Program-made: the position numbers and the translations under genes
Assembly (NCBI GenBank): GCA_043777755.1
Contig: JAYWHK010000320.1
Location: forward strand, 1-17,111
Length of the DNA: 17,111 nt
From: CANHEE01 sp043777755
GTDB lineage: Bacteria > Bacteroidota > Bacteroidia > Chitinophagales > Saprospiraceae
Direction of reading: 5' to 3'
The notes under the pieces: model-generated
The model's input: only the letters and a program-made list of their open reading frames with translations
Database searches by the model: none
What the model was told of the DNA's origin: nothing
Shown: one piece after another, positions 16,744 through 17,111 of the stretch
Layout of the letters: each line of letters starts with the position of its first letter
How positions within the stretch are numbered: the first letter of the stretch is position 1

Positions 16744-16774
16744 CAAAAATACACTTTTCTGAATAATTTGCAAA
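16744..16774 (-). promoter_or_regulatory. Bacteroidota-type promoter for the PD-(D/E)XK / RM gene pair
   Basis: On the minus strand TTTG (complement of 16771-16774) is followed after 19 bp by TATTTTTG (complement of 16744-16751), an exact TAnnTTTG match. The spacing equals that of the promoter at 257-288. The start codon at 16723 is about 20 bp downstream, leaving a short leader of roughly 15 nt. Confidence 0.6.
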
Positions 16775-16837
16775 TACTTATTGTATTTCTTTTATTATTG
16801 CTGACGATTACCATGAAATAACAATCTAAAAAATTCT

Positions 16838-16943
16838 GGTCCTTTTAAAATTTTTGTGGAACTGTAGGGGCGACTTTAGTCGCACACGATACGTTGGCAA
16901 GCGTAGAAGGTGCGACTAAAGTCGCCCTTACAATGCAAAAACC
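16838..16943. mobile_element. MITE-like long inverted-repeat element, copy B
   Basis: About 106 bp. Left arm 16838-16885 matches the complement of copy A's right arm (13096-13143) with two differences in 48 bases. The right arm (16910-16943) resembles copy A's left arm around GTAAGGGCGACTTTAGTCGC but is truncated at its outer end. Copy B is therefore inverted relative to copy A, and the better conserved arms of both face the RM/nuclease cassette. It has no reading frame. The flank to 17111 shows no gene. Confidence 0.75.
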
Positions 16944-17111
16944 TAATAAAAGCATAGCAGACACTGATTTGGAACAGTCTATACTGTTTTTAAGTACATT
17001 GAAATTTGATTTTAATCCAATAAAATATTGATAATCAATTACTTAATAAAATAAAAAAACTATCCATTAGGAAAATGATATTGGGCTTTAGTGCTAAAAA
17101 ACATACAAGTT

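Noticed and set aside
17027..17039. Short palindrome ATTGAT-A-ATCAAT near the right end
   Set aside because: A 6-bp AT-rich palindrome is expected by chance in this composition, and nothing nearby supports an operator.

Overview
The window is AT-rich DNA from a member of the Bacteroidota, probably a gliding or formerly gliding Cytophagia/Flavobacteria-type lineage. Three things support this. Two large secreted proteins end in type IX secretion (T9SS) sorting domains, one type B and one type A. Two genes have promoters of the Bacteroidota form (TTG, 19 bp, TAnnTTTG). No start codon has an obvious Shine-Dalgarno sequence. The genus cannot be named from this sequence.

Layout: (i) 1-1400 holds a PD-(D/E)XK nuclease/transposase-family gene split by a one-base frameshift in a T7 run, with a Bacteroidota promoter so close that the mRNA would be leaderless, plus strong hairpins on both sides. 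(ii) 1410-8399 holds two minus-strand genes for large exported, repeat-rich surface proteins: a 1635-residue CUB / choice-of-anchor-L / Ig-like protein and a 614-residue protein with five FN3 domains. (iii) 8400-8850 is a divergent AT-rich intergenic region. (iv) 8851-12959 holds a plus-strand MltA-type lytic transglycosylase with an acidic insert, convergent with a minus-strand YfhO-family membrane protein. A perfect 17-bp hairpin separates them, and an 8-bp tandem repeat runs across the YfhO stop codon. (v) 13011-16943 looks like an accessory island. It has a single-chain restriction-modification enzyme (N-terminal nuclease motif plus N6-adenine methylase) and an intact PD-(D/E)XK transposase-family nuclease on the same strand, bracketed by two copies of a MITE-like long inverted-repeat element in opposite orientation. 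(vi) 16944-17111 has no recognisable gene.

Genes in (ii)-(iv) are envelope and surface functions. The island in (v) is a plausible defence/mobility module: the two genes could be co-transcribed from the promoter at 16744-16774, with a second dispersed repeat (also found after the MltA gene) filling the gap between them. The most interesting signals are the paired MITE-like elements around the nuclease/RM cassette, the second short repeat family with TTAAGTAGT ends, and the frameshifted leaderless nuclease gene. None of these proves a new system; each needs a genome-wide repeat or homology search.
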